A DNA stretch of 8,953 nt from Anaerolineae bacterium (GTDB lineage: Bacteria > Chloroflexota > Anaerolineae > Aggregatilineales > Phototrophicaceae), in contig WGEI01000031.1 in assembly GCA_015492875.1 (NCBI GenBank), positions 1 through 8,953 of the forward strand, written 5' to 3'. The stretch's first letter is position 1, and each line of letters begins with the position of its first letter. The notes below the pieces were generated by a model, which was not told where the DNA came from, made no database searches, and saw nothing but the letters and a program-made list of their open reading frames with translations. This document shows, in pieces, positions 6,679-8,953 of this stretch. The translations under genes were made by a program, and so were the position numbers.

Positions 6679-7686
6679 ATGGGAAATGCCGTCATTAGAA
6701 CCGAGCATCTCACAAAGGTCTATAAGGCGAGGACGGAATGGGAGTTCAGTATGGGGCATATGCCTACCCGTCGCCAATACGAAGCCACCCGCGCCCTCAG
6801 TGACCTGAATTTAACGGTCGAGCAGGGCGAGATTTTTGGCTATCTTGGCCCCAATGGCGCCGGTAAAACCACCACCATTCGCCTGCTATTAGACCTTATT
6901 CGCCCAACCTCTGGCCGTGCATTTATCTTCGATATGGACGCCAATGCGCAAAGCGTAGACGTGCATAAACGGATTGGCTTTTTGCCGGGTGAGCTGAACT
7001 TGTGGAAAAATCGCACGGCGCGCCAAGTTGTCAACTACTTTGCGCAGGTGCGCGCGGGCGCAAATGCTGGCCTAATTCTGCGCTATGCCCAAGAGCTGGC
7101 CGAGCGACTAGGTTTCAACATGAATAAGCCTGTTCGTGATTATTCATCCGGCAATAAACGCAAACTCGGTCTTATTTTGGCGCTCATGCACAAACCCGAT
7201 TTGTTGATTCTTGATGAGCCAACCAGCGGCCTAGACCCGCTTATGCAACAGACTTTCAATCAGCTTATGCTGGAAGTGAAAGAAGAAGGACGCACTGTTT
7301 TCATGTCATCCCATGTTCTGAGCGAAGTTCAGGCAATTTGTGACCGCGTTGGCATCCTTCGGCGTGGCGAACTGAAAGCAGTCGAATCAGTCTCTAAACT
7401 AACCCATACTGATTTCCGCTGGGTAACAGTTCGTTTGAAAGAGCCGGTTTCGGTGGATACGTTCAAGGGGATTGAAGGTGTCAGCGATGTTTCTGCGGTC
7501 AATGGCGAACTCCGCTTCCGCCTCACTGGTGATTTTGACCCGCTTTTGCGCGCGTTAAGCCAGCATTATGTTGTTGACCTGCACACCCAAGACCCCACAT
7601 TGGAGGAAATTTTCCTCGCCTTCTATGGTGACCAGCCCGTGCGCAATCATAATAATGATGCTGCTGTTAAGGAGCAAGTGCAATGA
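6679..7686 (+). CDS. ABC-2 type transporter ATP-binding protein
   Basis: A 335-residue nucleotide-binding subunit that should power export through the permeases encoded downstream, on the inner face of the membrane. Walker A is GPNGAGKTTT (57-66), the signature is YSSGNK (155-160), Walker B LLILDEP (175-181) has catalytic E180, the D-loop is SGLD (183-186) and the switch His is H212 in SSHV. The usual Q-loop Gln is absent: the segment reads FLPGEL (101-106). The SSG-type signature and this loop recur in a subgroup of ABC-2 exporters related to drug or lipid efflux. A stretch of about 18 residues (roughly 17-35) is inserted between LTKVY and the first core strand, which is uncommon. A C-terminal domain of about 100 residues follows the catalytic core. 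The stop overlaps the permease ATG by four bases (ATGA). The substrate is unknown. Confidence 0.93.
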   Translation: MGNAVIRTEHLTKVYKARTEWEFSMGHMPTRRQYEATRALSDLNLTVEQGEIFGYLGPNGAGKTTTIRLLLDLIRPTSGRAFIFDMDANAQSVDVHKRIGFLPGELNLWKNRTARQVVNYFAQVRAGANAGLILRYAQELAERLGFNMNKPVRDYSSGNKRKLGLILALMHKPDLLILDEPTSGLDPLMQQTFNQLMLEVKEEGRTVFMSSHVLSEVQAICDRVGILRRGELKAVESVSKLTHTDFRWVTVRLKEPVSVDTFKGIEGVSDVSAVNGELRFRLTGDFDPLLRALSQHYVVDLHTQDPTLEEIFLAFYGDQPVRNHNNDAAVKEQVQ

Positions 7687-8504
7687 GCGTTGGTTTAATT
7701 TTTGGGGATACATTGCGCCAGAATTGGCGACAAATTCTCTATTGGGGTGGTGGCCTCGGTCTTTTGGCGGTGTATGTCTTTATCGCCATCCCAGATATGA
7801 ACGCGCTACAGCAATATGCTAACCTTGTGAAAGCGTTGCCCCCCGCTATTCTTGAAGCCTTTGGCATGAGCGATGCAGAGATGTTGGCAACACCTGATGG
7901 ATTTATCATTTTCGGCGTGTTTAGTTATGGCATTCTCATTATGGCCGTGTTTGCAGTCATGGCTGGCATGGGCGTGACCGCCAATGAAGAAGATGATGGC
8001 ATTCTGGACATGGTGCTCAGCCTGCCATTACCTCGTTGGCGGCTCGTTGTGGAAAAAACATTGGCCTATTTAGTGATTGCCGTGGGGATTGTCGCTGTGA
8101 TGTTCATAGCGTTAGCCGTTGGCACAAACTTCAGTGGGCTAGAAATCCGCGAGCAGGTACATCTAGACATCATGGCAAAAAGCGCCATTAACCTGTTGCC
8201 ATCCGTCACATTGATGATAACCGCCACTGTTTTTGCGGGGGCATTTTTCCGCCGTAAAGCGATCGCTATGGGCGTTGTGGCCGCTTTTATCATCGTTAGC
8301 TACTTCATGGACTTTCTGGCAGAAGTTGCTAGCGGCGCACTATCAGAATTTATGAAAGCCGCGTCTTTCTTCACATATTTCAATAGTGAGGGCGTGATGC
8401 GGGAAGGTCTAAACTTCAGCAATATTGCGCTATTGCTGGGAGTATCTATCGTCCTGTTTGTTGCCAGCATCTGGGCATTCCAACGCCGCGATATTGGCGC
8501 ATAG
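7683..8504 (+). CDS. ABC-2 type transporter permease, first subunit
   Basis: A 273-residue integral membrane protein with about six predicted membrane segments (near 18-36, 73-98, 127-147, 168-188, 193-215 and 247-266), the layout of ABC-2 exporter permeases. Between segments two and three a cytoplasmic loop carries EEDDGILDMVLSLPLPR (102-118), the region that in ABC-2 permeases couples to the ATPase, and the C-terminus ends in a basic RRDIGA. Its ATG overlaps the ATPase stop, and AAGGAG eight bases upstream supports this start, so the two proteins are probably made in matched amounts. It resembles the following gene's product over the N-terminal half, which suggests a heterodimeric membrane unit. 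Transported substrate cannot be inferred. Confidence 0.9.
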   Translation: MSVGLIFGDTLRQNWRQILYWGGGLGLLAVYVFIAIPDMNALQQYANLVKALPPAILEAFGMSDAEMLATPDGFIIFGVFSYGILIMAVFAVMAGMGVTANEEDDGILDMVLSLPLPRWRLVVEKTLAYLVIAVGIVAVMFIALAVGTNFSGLEIREQVHLDIMAKSAINLLPSVTLMITATVFAGAFFRRKAIAMGVVAAFIIVSYFMDFLAEVASGALSEFMKAASFFTYFNSEGVMREGLNFSNIALLLGVSIVLFVASIWAFQRRDIGA

Positions 8505-8513
8505 TGAGCTGAT

Positions 8514-8518
8514 AAGGA
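8514..8518 (+). promoter_or_regulatory. Ribosome binding site of the second permease gene
   Basis: AAGGA lies eight bases before the ATG at 8527, in the 22-bp gap after the first permease. It supports a genuine start for a gene that has no stop codon within the window. Confidence 0.6.
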
Positions 8519-8526
8519 ATTACTCC

Positions 8527-8953
8527 ATGCCCGGTTCAGTATTTCTTGAGACCCTGTGCCAGAACTGGCGTACATTCCTCATTTGGGGAGTTGGGTTTGG
8601 CTTTTTCGGCTGGCTTGTCGTTTTGATGATTCCCGATGTCGAAGGGTTGGAGGCGCTAGAGGATTTCTTCTTGGCGATGCCGCCCTTCGTTCGTGCTATG
8701 GTTGGCGTCTTTGGTGATACAGATTTGAGTTTGGTGGCAACGCCAGAGGGCTTCATTGCCATCGGTTTCTTCAACAAAATGGTACTGATTTTCGCCGCCT
8801 TGCCCTTAGTCTTGGGTTTTCGCGTCACTACGCATGAAGAGGATGAAGGCATTCTCGATATGGTGCTCAGCTTGCCACTGCCTCGTGGGCGCATGATTAT
8901 CGAAAAATTTGCGGCTTTTGCGCTGGGATGCTTGCTCATTGTCGGCTTCATTC
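8527..8953 (+). CDS. ABC-2 type transporter permease, second subunit (partial, 3' end cut off)
   Basis: An open frame of 142 codons starting at ATG 8527 and running off the window edge with no stop. The N-terminal half parallels the preceding permease: a QNWR stretch at residues 12-15, a first membrane segment (about 17-35) ending in IPD, an ATPEGFI stretch (71-77), a second segment (about 78-98), and the loop motif EEDEGILDMVLSLPLPR (104-120), followed by the start of a third segment. AAGGA lies eight bases before the ATG, and the gap to the previous gene is 22 bp. It is a tandem paralogue, probably pairing with the first permease under the shared ATPase. The missing half should hold about three more membrane segments. 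A long open frame on the opposite strand here is only a shadow, rich in Ser, Lys and Pro. Confidence 0.88.
   Translation, partial: MPGSVFLETLCQNWRTFLIWGVGFGFFGWLVVLMIPDVEGLEALEDFFLAMPPFVRAMVGVFGDTDLSLVATPEGFIAIGFFNKMVLIFAALPLVLGFRVTTHEEDEGILDMVLSLPLPRGRMIIEKFAAFALGCLLIVGFI

Noticed and set aside
8520..8951. Minus-strand open frame of 143 codons opposite the second permease
   Set aside because: Its composition is low-complexity (Ser, Lys, Pro, Thr) with no recognisable domain, while the plus strand encodes a clear permease with a ribosome site and paralogue similarity.
1..8953. CRISPR array, tRNA, rRNA, insertion sequence or prophage
   Set aside because: No regularly spaced repeats, cloverleaf-like segments, transposase or integrase motifs, or long terminal repeats were seen on either strand.

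Overview
The window looks like an ordinary chromosomal stretch from a free-living bacterium. Soluble multi-GAF histidine kinases, a YSSGNK-type ABC-2 exporter with tandem permeases, and compact runs of housekeeping and signalling genes would fit Chloroflexota (Anaerolineae-like). That assignment is a family-level impression, not proven by any marker here. Genes are tightly packed, base composition looks even by eye, and I found no phage, insertion sequence, tRNA, rRNA or CRISPR signal.

Layout. Positions 3-6284 hold six genes on the minus strand, read right to left: an MBL-fold hydrolase with a C-terminal winged-helix-like region, a SIRT5-like sirtuin, an exported beta-propeller protein, endonuclease III (nth), a soluble GAF-GAF histidine kinase, and a PIG-L/LmbE deacetylase. 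Gaps between them are -14 to +21 bp, including one ATGA overlap and one exact stop/start abutment, so they probably form one operon. Its promoter is likely the site at 6328-6357. Positions 6285-6678 are a 394-bp divergent regulatory region with candidate promoters both ways and a small hairpin. From 6679 to the right edge, the plus strand encodes an ABC-2 exporter: an ATPase, a first permease (ATGA-overlapped with the ATPase) and a second, paralogous permease cut off by the window end.

How the genes work together. The exporter operon is coherent: one ATPase and two diverged membrane subunits, suggesting an ATPase dimer on a permease heterodimer; the substrate is unknown. The minus-strand operon is functionally mixed: NAD-dependent lysine deacylation, base-excision repair, signal transduction, hydrolysis of an unknown MBL substrate and de-N-acetylation. 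No shared pathway is evident.

I did not find a convincing new system. The most interesting points are the class III (desuccinylase-type) signature in the sirtuin, the Q-loop-deficient ATPase with an N-terminal insertion, and the strongly conserved cytoplasmic motif shared by two otherwise diverged permeases.
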